From positions 6,729,001 through 6,793,000 of the forward strand of contig NC_019678.1 in NCBI RefSeq assembly GCF_000316665.1: a stretch of 64,000 bases of DNA, given 5' to 3'. The position numbers and the translations under genes were made by a program. Positions 36,615-44,518 of this stretch are shown here, piece after piece (position 1 is the stretch's first letter; every line of letters starts with the position of its first letter). The DNA comes from Rivularia sp. PCC 7116 (GTDB lineage: Bacteria > Cyanobacteriota > Cyanobacteriia > Cyanobacteriales > Nostocaceae). Below the pieces are notes generated by a model, which ran no database searches, was not told where the DNA came from, and saw only the letters and a list, made by a program, of their open reading frames with translations.

Positions 36615-36635
36615 AAGCCCACCTGCGTGGGCTAA
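36615..36635. repeat. Partial AAGCCCACCTGCGTGGGCTA repeat
   Basis: GAAGCCCACCTGCGTGGGCTA with GGGTAGGGCTACAGTT before it. Half-copy of the palindromic family seen complete at 14330-14420 and 43367-43485. It directly precedes the YiiD-type gene. Confidence 0.65.
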
Positions 36636-36663
36636 GTTGAAAGTAAGTAATTTTTTGGAAATT

Positions 36664-37113
36664 ATGCTTCCCAATATTGCAGAAGTTGAAAGCTACCTTC
36701 ACCAACATATTCCCCTATCTAAAAGTATGGAGGTAAAAGTTAAGCAAGTTGATGAAAATGGTATTACGTTAAAAGCACCTTTATTACCAAATATAAATCA
36801 TCGTTCAACAGTTTTTGGTGGTAGCGTTTCGGCTTTAGCAATTCTTGCCGGATGGACTTTAGTTCATGCTAATTTGCAGGCTTTATCTTTGTCTTCAAGG
36901 ATTGTGATTCAGCGTAATTATATAGAATATCTTCAGCCGATTGATGGGGATTTTATGGCTATTTGTCCGTTTCCTTCGGTGGAGGTTTGGGAGAGGTTTA
37001 TCAAGATGTTGGAGAGGAAATCGAAGAGTAGGATTGAGTTGGATGTTGATGTTTTCGGGGATGGGGTGAAAGCGGGGAGTTTTACGGGGGTTTATGTGGC
37101 TTTGAGGGGGTAA
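36664..37113 (+). CDS. YiiD C-terminal domain (thioesterase-like) protein
   Basis: 149 residues from the ATG at 36664. An upstream TTG at 36637 would add nine residues, but it sits next to a repeat and lacks conservation. It matches the YiiD C-terminal domain, a putative hotdog-fold thioesterase: LPNIAEVESYLHQHIPLSKSM, KAPLLPNINHRSTVFGGSVSA (the HxxxxFGGS active-site helix) and NYIEYLQPIDGDF. The full YiiD of E. coli has an added GNAT domain, absent here. Substrate is unknown, presumably an acyl-CoA or acyl-carrier thioester. Codons near the end are G-rich compared with the neighbourhood. Confidence 0.78.
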   Translation: MLPNIAEVESYLHQHIPLSKSMEVKVKQVDENGITLKAPLLPNINHRSTVFGGSVSALAILAGWTLVHANLQALSLSSRIVIQRNYIEYLQPIDGDFMAICPFPSVEVWERFIKMLERKSKSRIELDVDVFGDGVKAGSFTGVYVALRG

Positions 37114-37196
37114 GGGAGGAGGTATTTGTTGGTGTTAAAGTAAATTTATTTTAGTAGGTTGGGTGAAACGTAGTGTAACCCAACATTATTTACTGA

Positions 37197-37320
37197 AAAC
37201 AAACATATTTCAATTTATTGAATTTATCGAGAATTGTCACAATTAAATGTTGGGTTACGGCGCAAAATAAATTTATCGTATTTCTAGAATTATTTCTTGT
37301 ACGCCTCCACCCAACCTACA
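37197..37320. repeat. 124-base REP-like repeat, copy A
   Basis: Begins AAACAAACATATTTCAATTT and ends TCCACCCAACCTACA, with an internal TGTTGGGTTACGGCGCAA. A second copy at 37483-37606 has the same length and direction. Together they flank a transposase remnant. A further half-site (TAGGTTGGGTGAAACG...AACCCAACA) lies just upstream at 37155-37185. Confidence 0.8.
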
Positions 37321-37327
37321 ATACTTA

Positions 37328-37495
37328 TTATTCATTTCCTATATTTGCGGGAAATTCTATGTATTCTTCTGCTCCCCAATTTATATCATATACTTTTCTT
37401 TCTACATACGACATAAAACTTGAGTATTGCCAATCTCTTGGAGCTTTAACATACCCATGTTTAACAGGATTATAATGAATATAAACAAACACATT
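37328..37495 (-). pseudogene. REP-associated tyrosine transposase (RAYT) C-terminal remnant
   Basis: The minus strand reads FVYIHYNPVKHGYVKAPRDW and continues YSSFMSYVE...DINWGAEEYIEF to a stop at 37328. YIHxNPVKHGxV followed by W-x-YSSF is the conserved C-terminal signature of RAYT/IS200-like transposases. The N-terminal HUH domain and catalytic tyrosine are missing; the frame breaks at 37496 inside a REP-like repeat. It is therefore a decayed copy. RAYTs are known to mobilise REP palindromes, and this remnant lies between two REP-like units. Confidence 0.75.
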
Positions 37496-37606
37496 TCAAT
37501 TTATTGAATTTATCGAGAATTGCCACAATAAAATGTTGGGTTACGGCGCAAGATAAATTTCTCGTATTTGTGCAACTATTTTCTGTGCGCCTTCACCCAA
37601 CCTACA
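37483..37606. repeat. 124-base REP-like repeat, copy B
   Basis: Same start (AAACAAACACATTTCAATTT) and same end (TTCACCCAACCTACA) as copy A, differing by scattered substitutions and small shifts. Its left edge overlaps the RAYT remnant. Confidence 0.8.
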
Positions 37607-37794
37607 ATCATACAATACTAGGAATTAACCAAATTCTGCGCTCTATAAATCTCATACATCATCAAACTTCCCGCAACGGCTAAGTTTAGAGAATCACATG
37701 TATTGGCTATCAAAATATCTTGGGACGTGAGAACCCCTGGTTTATAACCAGGGGATGAAACGGACAGGTAAAGTTTTAACTTTCCGTGTTTCTT

Positions 37795-38207
37795 TTATTT
37801 ACTAGTTTGGTTCTCAATATACTTACGAATAACGTCGGTACTTACTTGTCCTGTAGTAGCTACAAAGTAACTAGGACTCCACAAAGTAGGTAATTTTTTA
37901 ACTGTGGATATTCCTTCCTTAGAATATTAGATGCTCTACCCTTAACCCACTTTGCAATTTGAGAAGCTGACTCATGTGGCGGTGAGTTGATAAACATATG
38001 TACATGATCTGGCATCACTTCAAGAGCGATTAATCTCCAGCCATGTTCTTTTACTAACTCAAAAATAATTTCCTGTAGCCGCATAGCGATTTCATTAACT
38101 AATACTGCTTTACGTCTTTTTGGGACAAACACAAAGTGATAATTTATCGATGACACGGATTTTTCAGCCCTTCTGTATTCATAATCTGACGCTGACAACT
38201 TAGCCAT
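37795..38207 (-). pseudogene. tnpA: IS200-type transposase TnpA with a frameshift
   Basis: Y1 single-strand transposase. The HUH pair is HVH at residues 68-70 (MPDHVHMFI). The frame starting at 38207 runs to residue 104 and then leaves the correct frame at a run of six A (plus-strand T at 37894-37899); as is, it ends after 115 residues at 37860. Adding one base there gives a 137-residue protein that continues KLPTLWSPSYFVATTGQVST and DVIRKYIENQTSK, with the catalytic Tyr130 and a stop at 37795. The catalytic tyrosine is therefore lost in the plain reading. Either a recent mutation or slippage on the A-run explains it. Confidence 0.85.
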
Positions 38208-38276
38208 TTTATATCAGGGTTTTTTGTTGATTATTTATGTTGAATCAACTATATTAATAAACAAGGAGGTGGTCAA

Positions 38277-39689
38277 GTGTACAAAACAGTTCCAATAAAA
38301 GCAAAATTTACGGATGAAGAAAAAGCTTTCTGGGTAGATCAGTGTGAGCATTCAAACAGTTTATATAACTCTGCTATTTATCTGGCACGCCAGAATCATT
38401 ATGCAATGCTACTTGAAAGAAAGGCTAATACAACTTACTGGTGTGGAGATGAACTTAGAAGTGGTTGGAAAACTTACAGATTAGAAACTAATTATTATCA
38501 TTTAGATAAACAGCTTAAAACTTGCATTCACTACTTTTCATTGGCTGCACAAGCTGCACAACAAACATTAAAGTTAGTAGGAGAATCAATAACTAGTTAC
38601 AATAAATTAGTGGATAAGTATTACTTAGGAGATGGCAGTAGGCCATCAATTCCCAAGTACAGAAAGTCTGGTGGTTTATTCGCAGTTACGTTCCCAAAAC
38701 AAGCCTTGGCTTGTCATAATGGTTATATTTATCCCTCAATCAGTAAAGCAACAAAGCCTGAATTAATAACATCAATTAAGCTTATTTTGCCCGAATTTAT
38801 TAGCTTTGATTGGATTAAAGAAGTAATTATTCGTCCTAGTCGTGGAGAGTTTTGGGTTGATTGGGTGATAGACGATGGTAAACAGCCAATTATAAATAAT
38901 AAGAGTCTTAACTACAATCATGCAATTAGCATTGATCACGGTGTAAAGTTTTGGTTGTCAGCAGTTACTACCCTTGGTAAAAGTTTTATTGTTGAATCTC
39001 CACAGCTAAAAACTGCACTCCATAAATATCGAAATCAAGTACAGCAACATAAGAAAAACAAACCTAGTAGATACTGGGACAATTACCTTGATAGAATCAC
39101 AGCAAAACGCAATTTACAAGTCAGAGATGCAGTAAATAAAGCCGCTAGGTTTATCATCAATAAATGCTTAAAAGACGGTATCGGGAATTTAGTAATTGGT
39201 TGGAATGAGGGAAATAAAACCAACATTAATATTGGTAGAAACAATAATTATGAAGTTGTTTCAATGCCAACCAAAAGACTTATTGAGAGGTTAAGACAAT
39301 TGTGTGAAGAATATGGTATTAGATTCCACATAACCACTGAGGAGTATACTTCTAAAGCTTCTTTTATTGATAATGATGAATTACATCAATACGGTGCAAA
39401 ACCCATAGAATGGAAGCCATCAGGTAAAAGAATTAGTAGAGATGTATACCGCACAAAAGACGGTTTATTGATTCATGCAGATTTAAATGCAGCATCTAAC
39501 ATTCTACGAAAGGTTGCCGACCAGATTTTTATTAACTCCGGCATCGCAAAACTAGCTTTTGAAATAATTAAACGGGGTGCTTTGACACACCCCAAACGGT
39601 ACGATATTTTTAGTAATCTAAAAAGGTCTTATCGCAAGCAAACAATGTCACGCAGTATGTCTTTAGACTACGGAGTGACAACTGCTTAG
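38277..39689 (+). CDS. tnpB: TnpB family RNA-guided endonuclease (transposon accessory)
   Basis: 470 residues from a GTG at 38277, with a strong ribosome site AAGGAGGT at 38263-38270. RuvC-like catalytic residues are in place: Asp220 (SIDHGVKFW), Glu311 (VIGWNEGNK) and Asp402 (HADLNAASNI). TnpB proteins cut DNA under guidance of an RNA from the element's right end; the corresponding RNA would overlap about 39560-39723. The zinc ribbon of classic TnpB (CxxC...CxxC) is absent: after EEYTSKASF there are no cysteines, as in a known subgroup. It promotes retention of the transposon rather than transposition itself. Confidence 0.92.
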   Translation: MYKTVPIKAKFTDEEKAFWVDQCEHSNSLYNSAIYLARQNHYAMLLERKANTTYWCGDELRSGWKTYRLETNYYHLDKQLKTCIHYFSLAAQAAQQTLKLVGESITSYNKLVDKYYLGDGSRPSIPKYRKSGGLFAVTFPKQALACHNGYIYPSISKATKPELITSIKLILPEFISFDWIKEVIIRPSRGEFWVDWVIDDGKQPIINNKSLNYNHAISIDHGVKFWLSAVTTLGKSFIVESPQLKTALHKYRNQVQQHKKNKPSRYWDNYLDRITAKRNLQVRDAVNKAARFIINKCLKDGIGNLVIGWNEGNKTNINIGRNNNYEVVSMPTKRLIERLRQLCEEYGIRFHITTEEYTSKASFIDNDELHQYGAKPIEWKPSGKRISRDVYRTKDGLLIHADLNAASNILRKVADQIFINSGIAKLAFEIIKRGALTHPKRYDIFSNLKRSYRKQTMSRSMSLDYGVTTA

Positions 39690-40614
39690 AATCCCAGTTT
39701 TTTTCAAAGCTGGGAGATGTCAAGGGAATACGAACGAGATGTTTGCACAAATCCCGCTGTTGTTGAGTTAATCCTTTTCTTTCTTCTCCTAGAAAAATCA
39801 TTGTTGTTGCCGGATATTCAAATTTATGAATATCAACTGCACCGTCTGGAGAAGCACCAATTACATGGCAATTATGATTTTGCAACCATTTGTATAATTT
39901 AGAGTAACCAGTGCGGATAAATTTTTGGTTGTAGATAGAACCCATTGAAGCTCTAACTACATTTGGGTCAAAAGGGTCTATACTATTTCCCAGAAAGATA
40001 AAACCAGCACCCCCAAATGCTTCGGAAGTGCGAATTAATGTACCAAGATTTCCTGGCGATCGCACTGTTTCTAATATTATCCAGCAGGTTCGTTCTTGCA
40101 AGGGAATATCATGCAATTTCGTCCAATGCTGATGCACAATGGCACCTACACCGGAAGCTTTTTCTGTATGGGAGATAGTGCGAAATTTTTCGGGTGAAAT
40201 GTTGAGGCAGGGTATTCCAGCGCGACGTTTTTGACGTACTAGTTTGCGAGCAATTACAGATGTCAGCAGTTTCTCACTATAAATGATGGTGGAAATATCA
40301 AATTTGTTATCAAGAATTCTAATAAAGTTACGAATACCTTCTACATAGAATTGTTTTGTGGAATCGCGGTATGTTCGGTGAGTTTGCAGCTTGCGTATTT
40401 CGTTGAGTTTGGCTGCATGACTTTCAAGTTTTAACGGTTGGGTTTGATTAGAAATATTACCAAGAGCCATCCTCCTTCAGAGCGACTTGGCTCGTGACGA
40501 AATTCACTTTAGTTAACATGAGATGTTGCGGTAATTATGCCGCTGATTTTGAATTGTTTTAGTATTTTAGCATGGTAAATCGGCTTTCTCATCCGCCAGG
40601 GATTCAAATCTGTC

Positions 40615-40712
40615 TAATAGCAAAAGTCCTCTTAAGAGGACTGAAAAAGCATATTTTTAGCCCACGGAGGTGGGCTTTGTTTATGTAGCCCCACCCTTCT
40701 AGGGTGTGGGCA
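40615..40712. repeat. Palindromic repeats upstream of the split trmH gene
   Basis: AGTCCTCTTAAGAGGACT near 40625-40642, then TAGCCCACGGAGGTGGGCTTTGT and GTAGCCCCACCCTTCTAGGGTG (about 40660-40707). The second part belongs to the AAAGCCCACCTGCGTG family. Confidence 0.65.
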
Positions 40713-40725
40713 TTATTTCAATTAA

Positions 40726-42252
40726 CTAAGCACCAACAGATTCTTTCGCAGCGTAAAGCACCTCAACGTTAATATCTTTAACACCTCTTTCCCGTGCAAA
40801 TTTTTCGGTATTTCGCTTCACTTTTCCGCGTACAAATCCGGGAATTTTGTTCAATTCTGCTAATCCTTCTTTTGTCCAGCCTAAATCGGATTCGGCGGAT
40901 ATTCCTTTGGTAATTACTTCTTTGGTATCGTGTCCACCGAAGATTTCTAATAGGTGATCTTCCATTCCCAAGGTAAAGGAATTATATACTAAGTCGGCGA
41001 TTTGATTGGTTCCTTCATAACCCATAAATGGCTTATATCCGATGGGAAAATTCTGAATGTGAATCGGAGCAGCTATTACACCGCAAGGAATATTCAACCG
41101 CTTACCTACATGACGCTCCATTTGCGTACCGAAAATTGCTGAAGGCTCAACTCTAGCGATCGCATCTCCTATTTCAGCATGATTGTCGGTAATCAGTACT
41201 TCGTCGCAGTATTCGCTAACCTGCTCTCTGAACCATTCTTGGTCATATTTGCAGTAAGTACCAGCCCAAACGACGTGAATCCCCATTTCCCGCGCTAATA
41301 TCTTGGTGATAGCAGCAGCGTGGGTGTTGTCGCCAAATACAACGGCTTTTTTACCTGTTAAGTTTTGACAGTCAATGGAACGAGAGAACCATGCTGCTTG
41401 AGATACGTGCAGGGTTTGCTCGTTGATAAATTCTTCGTAATCGACTTCTGCACCTTGTTGATTGATTACCTGCTGTATTTTACGGATACAGCGAGCAGTT
41501 TCTACTACACCCATTGGAGCAATATCAACGTAAGGCATTCCGAATTCGGTTTCTAAATACTTAGCTGACATCATGCCAAGTTCGCGGTAAGGCACTAAGT
41601 TAAACCAAGCGCGGGGTAAATTCTTCAACTCGTGAACGGAAGCACCTTCTGGTATGACAGCATTAACTTCAACACCTAAATCGTTCATCAACTTTTTCAA
41701 CTCGGTGCAGTCGTGCAAGTTATGAAAACCGAGTGTTGAAACACCAATAATATTTACAGAAGGTTTTTCAGTCTTTCCCTCTGGAAGTTCGCCTTTTTTA
41801 CGCGCTTTTTCAATGTAGTATTTGACAACTTGCTGCAAAGTTCTGTCAGCGGCTTCCAATTCATTGACGCGATAGTGATTGACATCAGCCAGCATCACAT
41901 CACATTTAGCATCCATTTGCGCCCTTTCCACAAAATTTTCTAAATCTTCTTGGAGAATGCTGGAAGTGCAAGTCGGAGTCAATACGATTAAATCAGGATG
42001 TTCCTCAGAGTCCTTGCGGGTAATGTTATCCACAACCTTTTCTTGAGAACCGCGAGCAAGAACATTACGATCAACAACACTAGTCGTTACTGGAGTAAAA
42101 TTGCGTTCGCGTTCCAACATAGATCGCATCACATTAAAATAATCATCACCAATCGGCGCGTGCATAATGGCGTGAACGTTCTTAAAAGAACTGGCAACGC
42201 GCAAAGTACCAATATGAGCGGGACCTGCATACATCCAGTAAGCTAATTTCAT
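40726..42252 (-). CDS. chlB: Light-independent protochlorophyllide reductase subunit B
   Basis: Catalytic NB subunit (ChlB) of the dark-operative protochlorophyllide reductase, related to nitrogenase NifK. It works with ChlN and the ChlL iron protein to make chlorophyllide without light. The preferred start is 42252 ([20 protein letters not shown]), giving 508 residues, the usual cyanobacterial size; a start at 42291 would add 13 residues. Asp36 (PIGDDYF), the unusual aspartate ligand of the [4Fe-4S] cluster in the family, is present, and [17 protein letters not shown] contains a cluster cysteine. The C-terminal [33 protein letters not shown] domain is complete. chlL and chlN are not in the window. 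Confidence 0.97.
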   Translation of the reverse strand: MKLAYWMYAGPAHIGTLRVASSFKNVHAIMHAPIGDDYFNVMRSMLERERNFTPVTTSVVDRNVLARGSQEKVVDNITRKDSEEHPDLIVLTPTCTSSILQEDLENFVERAQMDAKCDVMLADVNHYRVNELEAADRTLQQVVKYYIEKARKKGELPEGKTEKPSVNIIGVSTLGFHNLHDCTELKKLMNDLGVEVNAVIPEGASVHELKNLPRAWFNLVPYRELGMMSAKYLETEFGMPYVDIAPMGVVETARCIRKIQQVINQQGAEVDYEEFINEQTLHVSQAAWFSRSIDCQNLTGKKAVVFGDNTHAAAITKILAREMGIHVVWAGTYCKYDQEWFREQVSEYCDEVLITDNHAEIGDAIARVEPSAIFGTQMERHVGKRLNIPCGVIAAPIHIQNFPIGYKPFMGYEGTNQIADLVYNSFTLGMEDHLLEIFGGHDTKEVITKGISAESDLGWTKEGLAELNKIPGFVRGKVKRNTEKFARERGVKDINVEVLYAAKESVGA

Positions 42253-42713
42253 GAAAAATGTTCTCCGTTTTATAGAACTAAAGTTGTCCAAAGATTAGGA
42301 CTATAATTGCTTTAATTTATTAACGTTCTCAATTGTCGCAAAATAACTAGTTATGAAACAGAGAAGTTAATAGAAGTTGATTTAACGGTTAATTTTTCTA
42401 ACAATTCAAGATTTAAAAAGCTATTAATAAGTTAAGTAACGTTCTTGTTAAAAATAATTAATGATAATTAAGTCTTGTAGGGTGTGTTACGGCTTCGATA
42501 TGTTGGATTATTAATTACTATGTTGAAAATGCCGTAACGCACCATTGTGTTGAAATATAAATTACCATTGAAAATGCCGTAACGCACCATTTCCGGATTT
42601 AAAAATATTAAAAAGAGACACGAAGAGCGCAGAGGGAAGAAGTTTGAGAGAGTTTTCGCGTCGGTTATTAAGCATTGTATGAGTTAGAATCTTGAAAAAT
42701 TACAAGTAAAATT
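42253..42713. other. Intergenic region with GTAGGGTGTGTTA repeats
   Basis: Contains the chlB promoter and, at 42477-42595, GTAGGGTGTGTTACGGCTTC followed by two GAAAATGCCGTAACGCACCATT units. The same family appears at 13185, 46290-46430 and 59310-59390. No gene seen. Confidence 0.55.
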
Positions 42714-43340
42714 ATGTCAGTTTTAACTGATTCTCTCAACCAAATCATGAGGTGGTTGGAGAAAAATAGACCAGATTATGCTGCTTCATTTTTACCGAGT
42801 TTAAGTGATGAAGAAATTCGGGAGAAATTAGCGAGTGTTGAATTAGAATTACCCGAAGAGATATATGAATTGTATCGTTGGAGAAATGGTGTTGAAGGTG
42901 GTGAGGATTTAAAATCCTTAGCTTATCCTTCGATGGCATTTATGCCTTTGGATGAAGCGATAGAATATCACTTGGGTATTGTTGATAATGTTGATATTCA
43001 AGAACATGAAGATTTTCAAGCTATATTTGAATTATTAGACGCGAACCAAGTAGATATTTACAGCGATACATATTTATTCCCATTTATTCGTTCTAATTGT
43101 TGTTTTTGCGCTGTTTTATTGAGTAAAGAACAGCAGCAAGATTCACCGATAATAGATATAAGCGATGCATTAGATTTAAGTATGATATTCCGAAGCTTGA
43201 CATCAATGATGCAAACTTTAGCAGAATATTTTGAAACAGGTGCTTATTATTTAAGTGAAGATAATTTTCTAGATTGGGATGAAGAGAAAATGGAACCGAT
43301 TTTTCAGAAATACAATCCGGGGCTAACTTTGATTGGTTGA
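42714..43340 (+). CDS. SMI1/KNR4 (SUKH) family protein
   Basis: 208 residues. The SUKH core is visible: LPSLSDEEIREKLASVELELPEEIYELYRWRNGVEGG is the conserved entry, followed by YPSMAFMPLDEAIEY and FPFIRSNCCFCAVLL. In bacteria many SUKH proteins are immunity proteins for contact-dependent or polymorphic toxins, others are of general cellular use. No toxin gene is adjacent. No signal peptide. The C-terminal region (MQTLAEYFETGAYYLSEDNF) is typical of stand-alone cyanobacterial members. A palindromic repeat follows. Confidence 0.82.
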   Translation: MSVLTDSLNQIMRWLEKNRPDYAASFLPSLSDEEIREKLASVELELPEEIYELYRWRNGVEGGEDLKSLAYPSMAFMPLDEAIEYHLGIVDNVDIQEHEDFQAIFELLDANQVDIYSDTYLFPFIRSNCCFCAVLLSKEQQQDSPIIDISDALDLSMIFRSLTSMMQTLAEYFETGAYYLSEDNFLDWDEEKMEPIFQKYNPGLTLIG

Positions 43341-43366
43341 TAAATTTGATGCCCACCATACCTGGC

Positions 43367-43485
43367 AGCCCTCACCCTAGAAGAGTGGGGCTACAATTGC
43401 AAAGCCCACCTGCGTGGGCTAGAAATTTTAGTCAGTGAAGACGAACTTTGTAAATGTAGCCGCACCCTTGAGGGTGTCGGCAGCG
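43367..43485. repeat. Complete copy of the AAAGCCCACCTGCGTG repeat family
   Basis: CCTCACCCTAGAAGAGTGGG at the left and GTAGCCGCACCCTTGAGGGTG at the right surround CAAAGCCCACCTGCGTGGGC and ACGAACTTTGTAAATGTAGC. It lies between the convergent SMI1 and TPR genes. Confidence 0.7.
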
Positions 43486-43515
43486 ATGATGCGGAAAACA
43501 CATCTAATCCCCAAC

Positions 43516-44058
43516 TTACGCCGCAACCAACCTTCTCAAAGATTCGGCGCGACGTTTGGCGGTAGCGTTTTTAGAATCAAGCTTTAATACTTTTTCGTAA
43601 TTTTCCAAAGCTTGAGCATTCAACTTTTTACGTTCGTAAGCATGAGCTAAATTATTTAATGCTGTAACGTATTCAGGTTGTCTTTTGATGGCTTCTTTAT
43701 AGTTGCGAATTGATAAGTCGTATTGTTCTTGGGCAAAATATGCAAAACCTAAGCCGTTGTAAGCTAAGGTTACATAATCTTCTGTTTGAGCGTCTGTTTC
43801 TTCTTCTGATTCTGCTGATTTTATTGCTTTTTGAAACAGGCTAATTGCTTGGGTGAACAGTTTTTTCTGAGAATAAATGCTGCCTAATTCATAATACTCT
43901 TTGACCGAACCCGCTTCTTTCTTTAATTTAGAGCGTAATTTAGAAAAGGAACCTTCTTGTTTGCGAGATTTAAATATCTGACGAAAAACGGCTATAACTG
44001 CTATAAACAGCAAGCCGACTAGAATAGATAGATAGATAGTTGCTAAATCGTTATTCAT
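43516..44058 (-). CDS. Membrane-anchored TPR protein
   Basis: 180 residues. An N-terminal helix (IYLSILVGLLFIAVIAVF, about 8-26) anchors it in the membrane. Residues 50-175 hold three to four tetratricopeptide repeats (EYYELGSIYSQKKLFTQAIS; YNGLGFAYFAQEQYDLSIRN; TALNNLAHAYERKKLNAQAL). TPR proteins of this type act as assembly factors or scaffolds for photosynthetic complexes in cyanobacteria, but no specific partner can be named. Its promoter region is filled by a CAGTTATCAGTGAG repeat. Confidence 0.82.
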   Translation of the reverse strand: MNNDLATIYLSILVGLLFIAVIAVFRQIFKSRKQEGSFSKLRSKLKKEAGSVKEYYELGSIYSQKKLFTQAISLFQKAIKSAESEEETDAQTEDYVTLAYNGLGFAYFAQEQYDLSIRNYKEAIKRQPEYVTALNNLAHAYERKKLNAQALENYEKVLKLDSKNATAKRRAESLRRLVAA

Positions 44059-44518
44059 ATCAGTTATCAGTGAGCAGTTATCAGTGAGCAGTTATCAGTG
44101 AGCAGTTAGCAGTAACCAGTCACTAGTAATCAGTTATTTTAAGTTAATTATTAGGATACTGGAATTGTTCGTCAGAAAAAATTACGAATTGCTAAAGATT
44201 TTTTTCTAAGTTTATTTTGATTTACATATTGCAACATTATCGTTAAGCCCAGAGAAACCGGGTTTCTTGTCGTAAAAATATTATTATGTCGTTAGCAAAA
44301 AACGAACCCGGTTTCTGACACTTGTGCAACATGTCAGATTATAGAACTTTCGCTCTTACTCCCATTCTGTTCTAAGATTTCCTATTAAAATTTCTCCCTC
44401 ACTCCCTCCCTCTCTCACTCTCTCCCTCAATCCAAACGGTAATCTTCTACCGGGAAAGGAGTAAACAGGGGTTTGTAACCTTTAGGAGTTTTGAAACAAC
44501 CTACATTCTACATTCTGC
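44059..44518. other. Repeat-rich intergenic region
   Basis: CAGTTATCAGTGAG repeated three times (44063-44107), GAAACCGGGTTTC-type palindrome arms (44250-44320), the inverted partner of the 25.7-kb repeat (44358-44462) and a second tract with CACTGTTCACTG (44510-44550). No gene seen. Confidence 0.6.
44358..44462. repeat. Dispersed 105-bp repeat, inverted relative to 25696-25800
   Basis: TAAGATTTCCTATTAAAATT, a CTCCCTCACTCCCTCCCTCT tract, then AAACGGTAATCTTCTACC. It is the reverse complement of the block at 25696-25800 with few differences. No terminal inverted repeat is seen here. Confidence 0.65.

Larger units (their letters stand above)
37720..39723. mobile_element. IS200/IS605 family element (tnpA and tnpB divergent)
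   Basis: About 2.0 kb. The left end has the hairpin CCCCTGGT (37734-37741)/ACCAGGGG (37747-37754). The right end has TCCCAG (39692-39697)/CTGGGA (39710-39715) and then GATGTCAA, where TCAA resembles the right cleavage tetramer of IS608. There are no terminal inverted repeats and no target duplication, as expected for Y1-transposase elements. tnpA is leftward and frameshifted, tnpB is rightward and intact. The left boundary could also be at 37723, which keeps the trmH frame as well. Confidence 0.88.
37618..40470 (-). pseudogene. TrmH-family RNA methyltransferase gene split by an IS element
   Basis: SPOUT-class RNA 2'-O-ribose methyltransferase. The 5' part runs from 40470 to 39724 (249 codons): a substrate-binding N-domain, then WIILETVRSPGNLGTLIRTSEAFG and MIFLGEERKGL, the SPOUT motifs 1 and 2. 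The 3' part is at 37618-37719 (33 codons: DILIANTCDSLNLAVAGSLM and MYEIYRAQNLVNS), which is motif 3 with the cofactor knot. Between them lies an IS200/IS605 element. Joining 39724 to 37719 restores one uninterrupted frame of 282 residues, a normal family length. As it stands, translation of the 5' part reads into the element and gives a knotless, probably inactive protein (stop at 39610). Confidence 0.88.

Noticed and set aside
37218-37475. Plus-strand open frame of 85 codons
   Set aside because: It is a translation of REP-like repeats and the antisense of the RAYT remnant.
39610-39723. C-terminal part of the trmH open frame (TSPSFEKNWDS and onward) as genuine protein
   Set aside because: From 39723 downward the frame reads transposon right-end and tnpB antisense sequence; the true continuation is at 37719.
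40560-40625. Possible tRNA because of GGGATTCAAATCTG
   Set aside because: No acceptor or anticodon stem could be built around it. No other tRNA was found in the window.
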